Assembly: GCA_913060875.1 (NCBI GenBank)
Contig: CAJXSL010000006.1
Location: 62,001 to 126,000, forward strand
Origin: an uncultured Desulfobacteraceae bacterium
Lineage (GTDB): Bacteria; Desulfobacterota; Desulfobacteria; Desulfobacterales; UBA5852
DNA: 64,000 nucleotides
Direction of reading: 5' to 3'
Below are positions 9,124 to 16,852 of the stretch, one piece after another. Position numbers and translations under genes: made by a program. The first letter of the stretch is position 1; every line of letters begins with the position of its first letter. Below the pieces are notes generated by a model. The model saw nothing but the letters and a program-made list of their open reading frames with translations, searched no databases and was not told the origin of the DNA.

Positions 9124-9199
9124 GGGCCGTTAACTCAGTCGGTAGAGTATCTGCCTTTTAAGCAGAGAGTCGCTGGTTCGAGCCCAGCACGGCCCACCA
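9124..9199 (+). tRNA. tRNA-Lys (anticodon TTT)
   Basis: The acceptor stem GGGCCGT pairs with ACGGCCC; the D arm, the anticodon stem TCTGC/GCAGA with loop CTTTTAA (anticodon TTT) and the T arm GGTTCGAGCCC are all visible. The CCA end is encoded at 9197-9199. Confidence 0.97.
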
Positions 9200-9202
9200 T
9201 GC

Positions 9203-9280
9203 GTCCCCATCGTCTAGCCCGGTCCAGGACACCGGCCTTTCACGCCGGCGACAGGGGTTCGAATCCCCTTGGGGACGCCA
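9203..9280 (+). tRNA. tRNA-Glu (anticodon TTC)
   Basis: The acceptor GTCCCCA pairs with TGGGGAC, the discriminator is G, and CCA is encoded at 9278-9280. The anticodon stem CCGGC/GCCGG has loop CTTTCAC, giving anticodon TTC, and the T arm AGGGGTTCGAATCCCCT is present. It lies 3 nt after tRNA-Lys, so the two are co-transcribed. The AT-rich accessory region begins right after it. Confidence 0.97.
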
Positions 9281-9289
9281 CTGAAAATA

Positions 9290-9328
9290 AGGGTTTACGG
9301 ACATACGTTCCGTAAACCCTTTGTTTTT
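9290..9328 (+). terminator. terminator of tRNA unit
   Basis: A perfect 12-bp stem, AGGGTTTACGGA (9290-9301) with TCCGTAAACCCT (9309-9320), has a 7-nt loop and is followed by TTGTTTTT. Confidence 0.85.
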
Positions 9329-9656
9329 GGTGGTGCGCGCGCCCTATATTTGTAAAGCCTTTATTGGTGGACTTTAACGGCTAAAATTACATATCCTCTA
9401 AAAAAAGTCCTTATAAAATGTCCTTAATTCCCACTTCCCCATCAATTTATGGCAGCAAACAAACCTGCGATGCTATCCTCATCTTGTCCCCATAAGTGGT
9501 CCGATGGTATTGCCTTCGTCGGCATCGTAATATAGTTTAGGGGCCAAGTGTTACGGTTTACACGCCTATCGTTTACTTTCGCCAGGTTCATGGTTGCGGT
9601 TTCAATGAGATAATTTCCCGGTAATACATAGTTTTAAGCGCCAGAGAGAGAATAGT
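9329..9656 (+). other. gene-free AT-rich stretch after tRNA terminator
   Basis: No convincing gene or RNA is seen. The base composition shifts to AT-rich here, marking the left edge of the accessory region. No integrase fragment and no repeat of the tRNA-Glu 3' end was found by eye. Confidence 0.5.
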
Positions 9657-10721
9657 ATGCTTACTGATATATTTGCTTATCGCTATTTCGATCATCTGAT
9701 CTGGCAAGAATATACAGAGGTTGAGCAGCGATTGCTTAATCAAGCATTTGGTATCGTCAAGGATGCCTTGCCCCCCTATTGCGACCCCAAAGAAAAGGAA
9801 ATCAAAGCCAACGCGGAAAGATGGAAATCTCTTCACGACCTGTTGGCTCGAGAGCTCGGTATAGATGAGCTTTCGAAACTGCCTTATTCCCGAGGTCGAT
9901 TGAACGTGCTGGATCGCGAATGGCCGGTACTTTTTTTGCGTCGTTGGGATTATGTTTGCGAGCACTTCGTCAAAGCTGAGTTCCAAGCAAATCATAAAGA
10001 CTCTGACCGCTTCATTAAGGAAAGAATTAGCTTTATCGAATTAGCAATGCGCCATAGGGGCGAGCAGATTGCGCATCTAAACTCCAGCTTGCCACAGCAA
10101 TTAGCCCAAGCAGCACTGACCGATAGGCTTTTATCAGACGAAAATATTGTTTCCGACAGCATTGTGGACAGGACGAGGGCTTCGGCCCAGACTCAAAACA
10201 CTATGTACGACGATCAAATTACCGAGCTAAATGAGAGGTTCCGGCGAGCCCGGGCACCGCTGAGGTACCACAACGGATTTATACAAGTCTCAACGGATGA
10301 AGTCATTGAACGAAATATTGCTAAACCTTTCTGGGATATCGTTGCAGATCCGAAATGGAAAAATGTTGATATCGACATGAAAGAGGCGCTCGACCGCCGT
10401 GATTCTAATGACAAAGATCCTGCCTTGTTCGCCGCAAAAGCCCTCGAAAGCGCGATAAAGATAGTTTCAGACGAAAAAGGCTGGACACGTGGCAGAGAGT
10501 CTGGAGTCTCGCATTACATCGATAATCTTGTTAGCAAAGCAAATGGAAGGTTTTTGGTCCAGTGGGAAGCTGAGATCCTTCGAGAATATTTTAGTAAGGT
10601 CAGGAATAGCCTTGGTCATGGCCCTGGTTCTGAGCCAATGCCTGAACTCTCAATACCTCAAACCGATTGGGCTATCGAAACTGCAATGTCATGGGTACGA
10701 ACGATTGTTCGGCGTATGTGA
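9657..10721 (+). CDS. abortive-infection-like protein with C-terminal HEPN-type motif
   Basis: A 354-residue soluble protein. The N-terminal third (FAYRYFDHLIWQEYTEVEQR and on) resembles the N-terminal domain seen on AbiJ-type proteins. The C-terminal third, with ALESAIKIVSDEKGW, KVRNSLGHGPG and a terminal amphipathic helix, resembles the abortive-infection C-terminal domain. RNSLGH (316-321) is a good R-x4-H HEPN ribonuclease motif. By family knowledge such proteins are toxic RNases that stop phage growth by halting the infected cell; that role is inferred here. It stands alone, without an obvious antitoxin partner, unless the 184-residue membrane protein downstream is one. Confidence 0.65.
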   Translation: MLTDIFAYRYFDHLIWQEYTEVEQRLLNQAFGIVKDALPPYCDPKEKEIKANAERWKSLHDLLARELGIDELSKLPYSRGRLNVLDREWPVLFLRRWDYVCEHFVKAEFQANHKDSDRFIKERISFIELAMRHRGEQIAHLNSSLPQQLAQAALTDRLLSDENIVSDSIVDRTRASAQTQNTMYDDQITELNERFRRARAPLRYHNGFIQVSTDEVIERNIAKPFWDIVADPKWKNVDIDMKEALDRRDSNDKDPALFAAKALESAIKIVSDEKGWTRGRESGVSHYIDNLVSKANGRFLVQWEAEILREYFSKVRNSLGHGPGSEPMPELSIPQTDWAIETAMSWVRTIVRRM

Positions 10722-10801
10722 TTTTGTTGCATGCCAATTCCCCAAGGCGGACCCGACCCAAAAGCGGCCGTCCGCAGAACTCAAGCTTTATCGGGCCATA
10801 C

Positions 10802-10980
10802 GGTTCCTTCCAGACCGATCCACGCGGGTAACGCGCAAAGGCGCGATAAATTTTTAGTAATGAAAAAAAATTCCGATGTTAAAAAATAAAATTTTCGGTA
10901 AGATTTGAAAATAGCTTTAAGGGTTTTTCTATTTATCGTCCCCTTGCGCGTTACCCGCGTGGATTCGTCTGGAAGGATCC
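10802..10980. repeat. 50-bp imperfect inverted repeat around an AT-rich core
   Basis: The left arm (10802-10851) and the reverse complement of the right arm (10931-10980) match at 44 of 50 positions; the longest uninterrupted match is about 21 bp and includes ATCCACGCGGGTAACGCGCAA. The 79-nt core is AT-rich and non-coding. The whole unit is 179 bp. It could be a MITE-like non-autonomous element or encode a long hairpin RNA. No target-site duplication is evident at its edges. Confidence 0.8.
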
Positions 10981-11013
10981 GAACTAAAACAAGTTAACTA
11001 TGGTGGAATTATC

Positions 11014-11568
11014 ATGTTTGAATGGGCGGAAGTTTTTAAATTTATTACGGCTGCATTTGGATCAATTGGCATAGCTTTAGCAATTATCTTTAGCTTATCA
11101 TCATTTCTCGGAAAAGTATGGGCTAATAGAATTTTAGAAAATGAGAAAAGCAACCTTTCAAAAGAATTATCAAAACTAAAAAATGACTTGGATATATATA
11201 AGGAAACTTTTCTAAGTGTAAGAAATGACAAATTACAAACATACCGGGCCGTAATAGATGTTATCGCGAACATGCTAGGATATATTGATTCAGTAAGAGC
11301 AGGAAGAACTAATCCGGCCGAAGCTGAAAAAACTTACGACGCGTTCAATAAAAAACGAATCCAACTGTATGGTTATCTTGGGATGCTTGCTCCACAGAAT
11401 GTAATGGATGCACAAGACGAATTGGTTGATTACCTATTGAATGTTAAAGACGGTAAAGTCCTTTACGAATGGCCTCAAATAAGATCAAAGGGAGTTCATC
11501 TAATCAATCAAATCCGTAAAGATATCGGGATAGATACTTCCCCTATCGAGTATAAGGGTGATCGTTAA
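11014..11568 (+). CDS. membrane-anchored coiled-coil protein, unknown function
   Basis: A 184-residue protein. Residues about 8-33 form one hydrophobic membrane segment (FITAAFGSIGIALAIIF in part). Residues about 43-75 are a Lys/Glu/Leu-rich coiled coil (ENEKSNLSKELSKLKNDLD), and the rest is helical and soluble, probably cytoplasmic. A GGTGGA box precedes the ATG. Codon use is AT-rich, unlike the flanking core genes. It follows the HEPN-type gene with the inverted repeat in between. I do not recognise a family. Confidence 0.6.
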   Translation: MFEWAEVFKFITAAFGSIGIALAIIFSLSSFLGKVWANRILENEKSNLSKELSKLKNDLDIYKETFLSVRNDKLQTYRAVIDVIANMLGYIDSVRAGRTNPAEAEKTYDAFNKKRIQLYGYLGMLAPQNVMDAQDELVDYLLNVKDGKVLYEWPQIRSKGVHLINQIRKDIGIDTSPIEYKGDR

Positions 11569-11581
11569 GAATAAGCGGTGC

Positions 11582-11632
11582 CTTCCCCCTAACGGCCATT
11601 ACGGTTCCACCGGTTTAGACCGCAGGGGAAAG
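11582..11632. other. hairpin-forming segment sharing a motif with the inverted repeat
   Basis: CTTCCCCCT (11582-11590) pairs with AGGGGAAAG (11624-11632), 8 of 9 positions. Inside lies GGCCATTACGGTTCC (11594-11608), nearly the same as GGCCATACGGTTCC (10794-10807), which runs into the left arm of the 50-bp inverted repeat. Both lie just behind a gene. The meaning is unknown. Confidence 0.4.
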
Positions 11633-11665
11633 ACGACCATGCCAGACGTAAAAATCGGCTGTGTT

Positions 11666-13225
11666 TCAAATTGGATCTGGAATATCTGGAATTGAATCCA
11701 ATTTATCGATTATTTGATTAACAAACTGGATCTTGAGTTTCTCTATTGCTTCCGTTGTCAAATCGGAAAGTGATGTGCAATTTTGATTAGCAGAAAATTT
11801 ATTGCGTAAACTGTCATTTTCCATATGTTTCCATAAATCATCGGTATCATCGATATATGCTGCCTTAGGATATGACCATTCACCGTTAATTGCGTAATTT
11901 ACAGAGTCCTTTCGCTCCGCAGAAAAGGGTTTTGTAAGTACAGATCTCCCAGTACTTGAATCAGTGATCTGTAGTGAACCACTAATTATTATACTATTAT
12001 CCTCTTTTATCTCTTCATATCTTAACGTTGCATTTCTCTCTCCCACTCTTTTCAAAACAGTTCCGTATTTACCTCGTGTTTCCACATAAACAGGAACTTG
12101 ACACGAATTTCGCTTGTTCTTTGTTATTAACCCGCTTTCCTTACTTGTAAGCCTGGTGATTTTCCCAGATAAAATATAATCGAAACCTCTAATCTTGCCT
12201 TTTTTGACAACGGTATTAGGATCCATAAAATTACCTGATTCCGCCAGGCCATATTCATTAAGAATAAGATCCAAATTTTGTCTATCAATTAATTCTAAAA
12301 AAGGGCTACATTTATTTTGCACACCGGCCACAATTGAATCATAAAGATAATCCTCAACACTAATACCCGCAGGCTGTGTTCCGGTGCGGTTATGTATCGG
12401 GAAAATAGCTAAACGTACTGTTCCTTTGGCTAAACAAGCATCTCGTAGTTCTTCGGCATCTCTATTGTCTGGATCTAATGAGCAACAAGTTTCTAAATCA
12501 GAATACGCATTTCTATATTTTTTCTTTTCATAAAACTTCATTCCTAACGTATAGTAACAATTAGCTGATGATCTTTTATCCAAAAAGTCATCTTGGGAAT
12601 AACTTGCTGCATCTTCGAACCGTTTGGCAGCATCTCGCCATTTTTTTCGAGCTAATAATTGTTCAGCTATCGATCTATGGCATTGTGCTATTTTTTCGCG
12701 CGCATCCTTATACCCAGAGCTTAATTCTAATGATTTTTTATATGAATTAATTGCGTCCTCATAATCATTAATTTGAAGTTTTTTCTCTGCAGACATATAC
12801 CATTTTTTTGCGCCAGCATTAGAGACCTCCTCAATTTGTTGGGAAAGGCCAGACGCGGCGGGTATTCCTACACCATATAGATTACAACGAGAAGAAAAAT
12901 CTTGAAGCTCACGATATATTTCTATTGCGGGAGGATAATTATTATTATCAACAAAATTTTGTGCATCTTTCTCTCGCTGGCTGAAAGCCGATTCGGCAAT
13001 TCTGCTCAAAAGTGTCTTAGCCTCATCATAATCTGGCTTCTCGTTAAGAGAATTCAAAGCTGATTTTGCAGAATGGTAATATTGTCCTGTTTCTTCTAAT
13101 CTGACAGCCTCTTTATATGGAGCAATATGTGCACAAGATGAAACAACAACTGCAGACAAAATCACGAAATACCAATAGATTAATCTATTTCCTAAAATTG
13201 AGTGGTTCACAAAGAAATCCTCCAT
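11666..13225 (-). CDS. TPR lipoprotein with CsgG-like domain
   Basis: A 519-residue lipoprotein: the signal peptide ends in VSSC (Cys31). Residues about 40-275 hold several TPR-like helical repeats (NDYEDAINSYKKSLELSSGY, KYRNAYSDLETCCSLDPDN). Residues about 280-375 (VRLAIFPIHNRTGTQ, then LIDRQNLDLILNEYGLAESG, then IRGFDYILSGKIT) follow the pattern of CsgG/curli-assembly-type periplasmic domains. The terminal region is unassigned. It is probably anchored in the outer membrane facing the periplasm. It is not likely a curli pore itself, as no other curli genes are present. Base composition is AT-rich. Confidence 0.75.
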   Translation of the reverse strand: MEDFFVNHSILGNRLIYWYFVILSAVVVSSCAHIAPYKEAVRLEETGQYYHSAKSALNSLNEKPDYDEAKTLLSRIAESAFSQREKDAQNFVDNNNYPPAIEIYRELQDFSSRCNLYGVGIPAASGLSQQIEEVSNAGAKKWYMSAEKKLQINDYEDAINSYKKSLELSSGYKDAREKIAQCHRSIAEQLLARKKWRDAAKRFEDAASYSQDDFLDKRSSANCYYTLGMKFYEKKKYRNAYSDLETCCSLDPDNRDAEELRDACLAKGTVRLAIFPIHNRTGTQPAGISVEDYLYDSIVAGVQNKCSPFLELIDRQNLDLILNEYGLAESGNFMDPNTVVKKGKIRGFDYILSGKITRLTSKESGLITKNKRNSCQVPVYVETRGKYGTVLKRVGERNATLRYEEIKEDNSIIISGSLQITDSSTGRSVLTKPFSAERKDSVNYAINGEWSYPKAAYIDDTDDLWKHMENDSLRNKFSANQNCTSLSDLTTEAIEKLKIQFVNQIIDKLDSIPDIPDPI

Positions 13226-13697
13226 TTGTTAGATGAGAACTATGGTAGAAAGTTCGGGGGACATAATCAATACCAACATGCTCGTACTCTGTATAGCAGG
13301 CAGGGCTTAAGTCACTCTCAAACGATGAGCCTCAAATTATGGATAGATCATCAATCCAATGAGCGGGTTTGATTTTCTATTTAGATTCTGTATATGCTTG
13401 TTTAATAATATGATTCAGTTGTTGCCGTAGATTGTGGATACCTGAAGCTATACTTGAAATATGAGCATACGTTAAAAATATAAAATCAAACATGAACACT
13501 GGTTAAGCAATTAAATGTTAGCATGCCTACCCAAGCCAATCAAAACAATAATGCTTTAAAAAAGGTGATTATTTTTTAGAATAGTGATTAGAAAAGAATT
13601 TGTTAAAAGGGGGCAGATATGTCTAAAGCCCCCTCTTTTTTAATAATTTACCCAAATCGAATATTATATAAACCTATTCTTCATTGATTATAATCAA
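13226..13697 (-). other. gene-free AT-rich stretch between two lipoprotein genes
   Basis: No reading frame with a plausible start is seen. It contains only the hairpin at 13609-13633 listed separately. The promoter of the CsgG-like gene should lie in its left part (the strand runs leftwards), but I cannot pick boxes with confidence in such AT-rich DNA. Confidence 0.4.
13609..13641 (-). terminator. terminator, possibly bidirectional, after BamE-like gene
   Basis: GGGGGC (13609-13614) pairs with GCCCCC (13628-13633), with T-rich runs on both strands (TCTTTTTT on plus, TTTT on minus). It lies 57 nt past the stop of the minus-strand BamE-like gene. Confidence 0.65.
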
Positions 13698-14063
13698 TTA
13701 ATCACCAACTGTTGCACCACTTGAAGTTGCCCCACGGGTAATTTTATGGCTTGAAACGATTTCATCGTCATTAAATACAACTACAAGAGTTTTACTTTCA
13801 GCTGAACCCGATCCAAAGCCTAGGAAGTGACCTTTCCCTCCTCTAGTCCAACTATAGAAAAACACACTTTCATCATCCATAGTTTTAGATGGCTCTCCGA
13901 ACTTCATAAAGATTTCTTTTTTAGTGGTCTTTCCATCAATTATTTGAGAAGATTGACTTTCAGTTATCTCTTGGCCATGACTAATGCTTTTATATCCACA
14001 TGAAATTAATGACAGAACAAAAAAGGATGCCAATACAAAAATAATTAAGTAGTTTTTTTTCAT
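13698..14063 (-). CDS. BamE/SmpA-like small lipoprotein
   Basis: A 121-residue lipoprotein with lipobox LISC (Cys22). Residues 40-105 (IDGKTTKKEIFMKFGEP, then VFFYSWTRGG, then LVVVFNDDEIV) follow the BamE/SmpA-OmlA fold pattern, in which a 'G-x-T-x-x-E-V-x-x-x-F-G-x-P' helix leads into a beta sheet. BamE itself stabilises the outer-membrane beta-barrel assembly machine. This copy in an AT-rich accessory region is more likely a specialised relative than the housekeeping BamE. The start ATG at 14063 has a GGAT box upstream. Confidence 0.75.
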   Translation of the reverse strand: MKKNYLIIFVLASFFVLSLISCGYKSISHGQEITESQSSQIIDGKTTKKEIFMKFGEPSKTMDDESVFFYSWTRGGKGHFLGFGSGSAESKTLVVVFNDDEIVSSHKITRGATSSGATVGD

Positions 14064-14650
14064 TCTAGTTCCGATCCTTTCTTTGCATTTTTGTTGTGGT
14101 CGTTTTTGAATATTTTGGCTTTATTTGGGGTAAATTAAAGGCCCTTAAATTTAATTATTTTCGTTTTATCTATGCTATATTTTAAACAGCAAAACACATT
14201 ATGAATATATTTAAATTGTAGATGAAAAAAATAGGTGTGATAAAAGGAGGGAATTTTAAAAAGGACTTTCTTAGCTTCTGGACGCACCATGGACATGAAC
14301 CTGAAAAACCCGCTTTAGCAGGAGATCGCATTAAATCATAGAGTAATCAGCCAAAGTCAAATAGAGAAAGATATAGGTAGGTCTTAAAAAGATTAAAACT
14401 GTAGCTTCTTATCCAAAAAATATTGTATAATATATGAAGGATGTAATCGCCCAATATACTTCAAGCATATTTGGTTATAGAAGAATTTGATGCATGAGTA
14501 GTGATTATTTGCCTAAGCCAGTTTTGAGGTATAACACTAAACCAATTTCGTCAATCTTTTTTTTGAGAACTATTATTGTTAAATCAATTATATGCCATGT
14601 CTTATTGATTTCGTAATATTTTCCTAATCACCTTTAATTGCAATTAAGTA
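14064..14650. other. gene-free AT-rich stretch left of the IS element
   Basis: Nothing recognisable is seen. Short frames on both strands lack ribosome-binding sites and recognisable sequence. There is an AAAGGAGGG at 14244, but no open frame of useful length follows it. Confidence 0.4.
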
Positions 14651-14712
14651 AACCACGGCCTATGGCCGTGAGAATCGAATAGGCTTTGCCGATCCGTGGA
14701 TAAAAAATAAAA

Positions 14713-14759
14713 CGTCCTCCAGAGGAAGGCCCCGGCCGGGAGCAGATCCAAGGAGGACG
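14713..14759 (+). promoter_or_regulatory. IS200 leader hairpin sequestering GGAGG
   Basis: CGTCCTCC (14713-14720) pairs perfectly with GGAGGACG (14752-14759), hiding a strong Shine-Dalgarno-like GGAGGA upstream of tnpA. The loop is GC-rich and can fold further. IS200 leaders are known to carry such translation-limiting structures. Confidence 0.6.
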
Positions 14760-14775
14760 CTTTGAAGGATAAAGT

Positions 14776-15201
14776 ATGGCCCATGTCAAATGGGAATGCA
14801 AGTATCATATCGTGTTTACACCCAAGTACCGCAAGAAGGTATTATATGGCAAATTGAGGAAACGCATGGGTGAAATATTCCAGCAATTATGCAGGCATAA
14901 CGGCATCGAGTTGCTTGAAGGTCATGCAATGCCGGATCATGTGCATATGTGTGTTTTAGGTATTTCACCGAAGTACAGCGTTTCAATGCCCATAGGCTAC
15001 ATCAAGGGGAAAAGAGCCATACGTGTTCACCGTGAGTTTATGGGGAGCAAAAAGCAATTCACAGGTTTTCACTTTTGGGCTGCCGGCTATTGAGTTAGCA
15101 CCATTGGACTCGATGAGCATCAGATCCGAGAGTATGTATGGAGCCAAGAGAAAATCGAACAGGGATACCTCGCACAATTGAACTTACCTGAGTTCCAGTA
15201 A
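14776..15201 (+). pseudogene. tnpA: IS200-type transposase TnpA interrupted by in-frame TGA
   Basis: The frame encodes 141 codons with one internal TGA at codon 106 (15091-15093). Before it lie WECKYHIVFTPKYR and the HUH motif in MPDHVHMCV; after it the same frame continues into QIREYVWSQEKIEQG, which carries the catalytic Tyr of Y1 transposases, and ends at TAA 15199-15201. The TGA occupies the residue after FWAAGY, where relatives commonly have Cys or Tyr. Without read-through the protein lacks its nucleophile. Either this is a nonsense mutation, or TGA is read, for example as selenocysteine; the first is the simpler reading. Confidence 0.8.
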
Positions 15202-15414
15202 TCCTGGCCCCTTCAAAGGGCCTTCCTAATACCACGCCTTATGGGCGTGTGTAGCTGATTGGCGACCGATCTATCCGCAATCTATAAAGATTCCGGTGGA
15301 TTCTACTTGTTCTCAGATCAGCGTCCTGCTATGAATCACGTAGATCGGAGATACCCTTTTTTTCAGCCTGACCATTTCGATTCCCCCCCGCGAAGGATGC
15401 GTCCGAGGTTTGCC

Positions 15415-16806
15415 ATGAAGGATTACGACTGGATTTTCATTCAGCTCTTGCCCTCGGTAGGGTTCATCATGGCGCTGGTTCTGCTCTCCCATATTTTGAA
15501 GCAACGCCGATCGCCCACCAGCACCATCGCCTGGCTCATGGCCGTCATTTTCATTCCTTATATTGGCGTGCCTCTTTATATCCTTTTCGGGGGCCGTAAA
15601 ATTGCCCGGAAGATGGAGGCCAAACGCATGCTGGCGCCCTCATCGCCGGTGCGGCATGCTGATCAGGGGTTGGAGCATCAACTGGCGTCGCTGGTATACC
15701 GGGGCGGATTTCCGCCCACACGACGCAATTGGGCCCGCCTGCTGCTTTCGGGTGAAGAAGCGTTTCATGAAATGATGCGCCTGATTGAAACCGCCGAGCA
15801 TGCGGTTTATGTGGCCACTTTTATCTTGGGCAAAGGTCCCACCGGCAAGCTTATCGTCGAGACCCTGGCACGCCGGGCCGCCCAGGGGATAAAGGTTTAT
15901 CTCCTTCTGGACGGACTGGGATCGGTCAAGATCAATCGCCGTTTTCTGGCACCGCTGCACACGGCCGGCGGGCAGACGGCCTTTTTCATGCCCATGTTCA
16001 ACCTGCCGTTCAGGGGGCGCGCCAATTTGCGCAATCATCGCAAGATGGTGATCGTCGATTGCAAAACCGCTATCGTGGGGGGGATGAATCTGGCCCATCA
16101 GTATATGGGCCCCCGGAAAACAAAGGATCGCTGGCACGACATTTCCATGCGGATATCCGGACCGGCCGTCAGCCAGGCGTTCGAAATTTTTCGCTCGGAT
16201 TGGGAGTTTGCGGCTAAAGAGAATATCGCCCATCCGGGACCGTTCCGACCCAAAGAGGACATCACTGCGACAACGGCCCTGCAATTCATGGCCAGCGGAC
16301 CGGACGTGGAAAACGATGCCTTGCGCGAGGCGTTGATGATCAGCTTTTTTCGCGCCCACCAGCGGGTGTGGATCGTTACCCCTTATTTTGTCCCGGACGA
16401 TCTGCTGTTGGAAGGTCTTTGCATGGCGGCCCAGCGCGGCGTGGATTTACGCCTGATTACCCCTGAGCACTCCAACCACCGTCTGGCGGATTGGGCGCGG
16501 GAAGGCTACCTGTCGCAACTCCAGGAGGCCGGCGCCCGCATCTATTTTTACCAGCCCCGCATGCTGCATGCCAAGGCCCTTATCATTGACGACAACGTGG
16601 CCATTACGGGTTCGGCCAATATGGATATGCGCAGTTTGCTGCTCAATTATGAGGTGGGCCTTTGCATCTATTCGAAGGAAATCATTTTTCAGCTGGAGCA
16701 ATGGATGCAGCGCTTGATGAACGCCTGTCGGGAGCGCAAACCGCACCACAGCGCTACCTTGACCATGATCGAAGGCGTCAGCCGTTTATTCGCCCCCCTG
16801 CTGTGA
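15415..16806 (+). CDS. cls: cardiolipin synthase (phospholipase D family)
   Basis: A 463-residue membrane enzyme condensing phosphatidyl donors into cardiolipin. Two N-terminal membrane segments are followed by two PLD active sites, NHRKMVIVDCKTAIVGG and HAKALIIDDNVAITGSAN. The frame stays open back to 15259, but the first 52 codons run into the IS200-type element and look non-native. ATG 15415 has GAGG about 11 nt upstream and gives a normal N-terminus (KDYDWIFIQLLPSVGF). The insertion sequence sits about 160 nt upstream and may have replaced the native promoter. Confidence 0.93.
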   Translation: MKDYDWIFIQLLPSVGFIMALVLLSHILKQRRSPTSTIAWLMAVIFIPYIGVPLYILFGGRKIARKMEAKRMLAPSSPVRHADQGLEHQLASLVYRGGFPPTRRNWARLLLSGEEAFHEMMRLIETAEHAVYVATFILGKGPTGKLIVETLARRAAQGIKVYLLLDGLGSVKINRRFLAPLHTAGGQTAFFMPMFNLPFRGRANLRNHRKMVIVDCKTAIVGGMNLAHQYMGPRKTKDRWHDISMRISGPAVSQAFEIFRSDWEFAAKENIAHPGPFRPKEDITATTALQFMASGPDVENDALREALMISFFRAHQRVWIVTPYFVPDDLLLEGLCMAAQRGVDLRLITPEHSNHRLADWAREGYLSQLQEAGARIYFYQPRMLHAKALIIDDNVAITGSANMDMRSLLLNYEVGLCIYSKEIIFQLEQWMQRLMNACRERKPHHSATLTMIEGVSRLFAPLL

Positions 16807-16852
16807 CAGCGAAGGGTAGATGCCTGCGCCTGGAAAAATCGGTATGCCATTT

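Larger units (their letters stand above)
9329..15252. other. AT-rich accessory region (probable genomic island)
   Basis: From the tRNA-Glu terminator to the right end of the IS200-type element, the DNA is clearly richer in A/T than both flanks, gene density is low, and the cargo is accessory: an abortive-infection-like gene, unknown membrane protein, lipoproteins, a long inverted repeat and an insertion sequence. Placement behind a tRNA fits an island, but no integrase and no attachment-site duplication is visible, so the mode of arrival is unknown. Confidence 0.6.
14651..15252 (+). mobile_element. IS200/IS605-family element (single transposase)
   Basis: The ends are marked by subterminal hairpins instead of inverted repeats, as expected for IS200. 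On the left CACGGCC (14654-14660) pairs with GGCCGTG (14664-14670); on the right CACGCC (15233-15238) pairs with GGCGTG (15244-15249). It is about 600 bp long. It encodes one HUH-type TnpA with an internal TGA and no TnpB. Exact ends are uncertain because IS200 makes no target duplication. The right end abuts the 5' region of the cardiolipin synthase gene. Confidence 0.85.

Noticed and set aside
10489-10857. 122-codon frame overlapping the abortive-infection-like gene and the inverted repeat
   Set aside because: It lies in another frame of a well-supported gene and has no start site.
10794-11632. Integron cassette array (attC sites)
   Set aside because: The repeated motif and hairpins lack the RYYYAAC/GTTRRRY core pairs and there is no integron integrase.
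9203-15252. Tyrosine-integrase island with tRNA-Glu attachment site
   Set aside because: I looked for a second copy of the tRNA-Glu 3' end and for an integrase and saw neither; the island claim rests only on composition and content.
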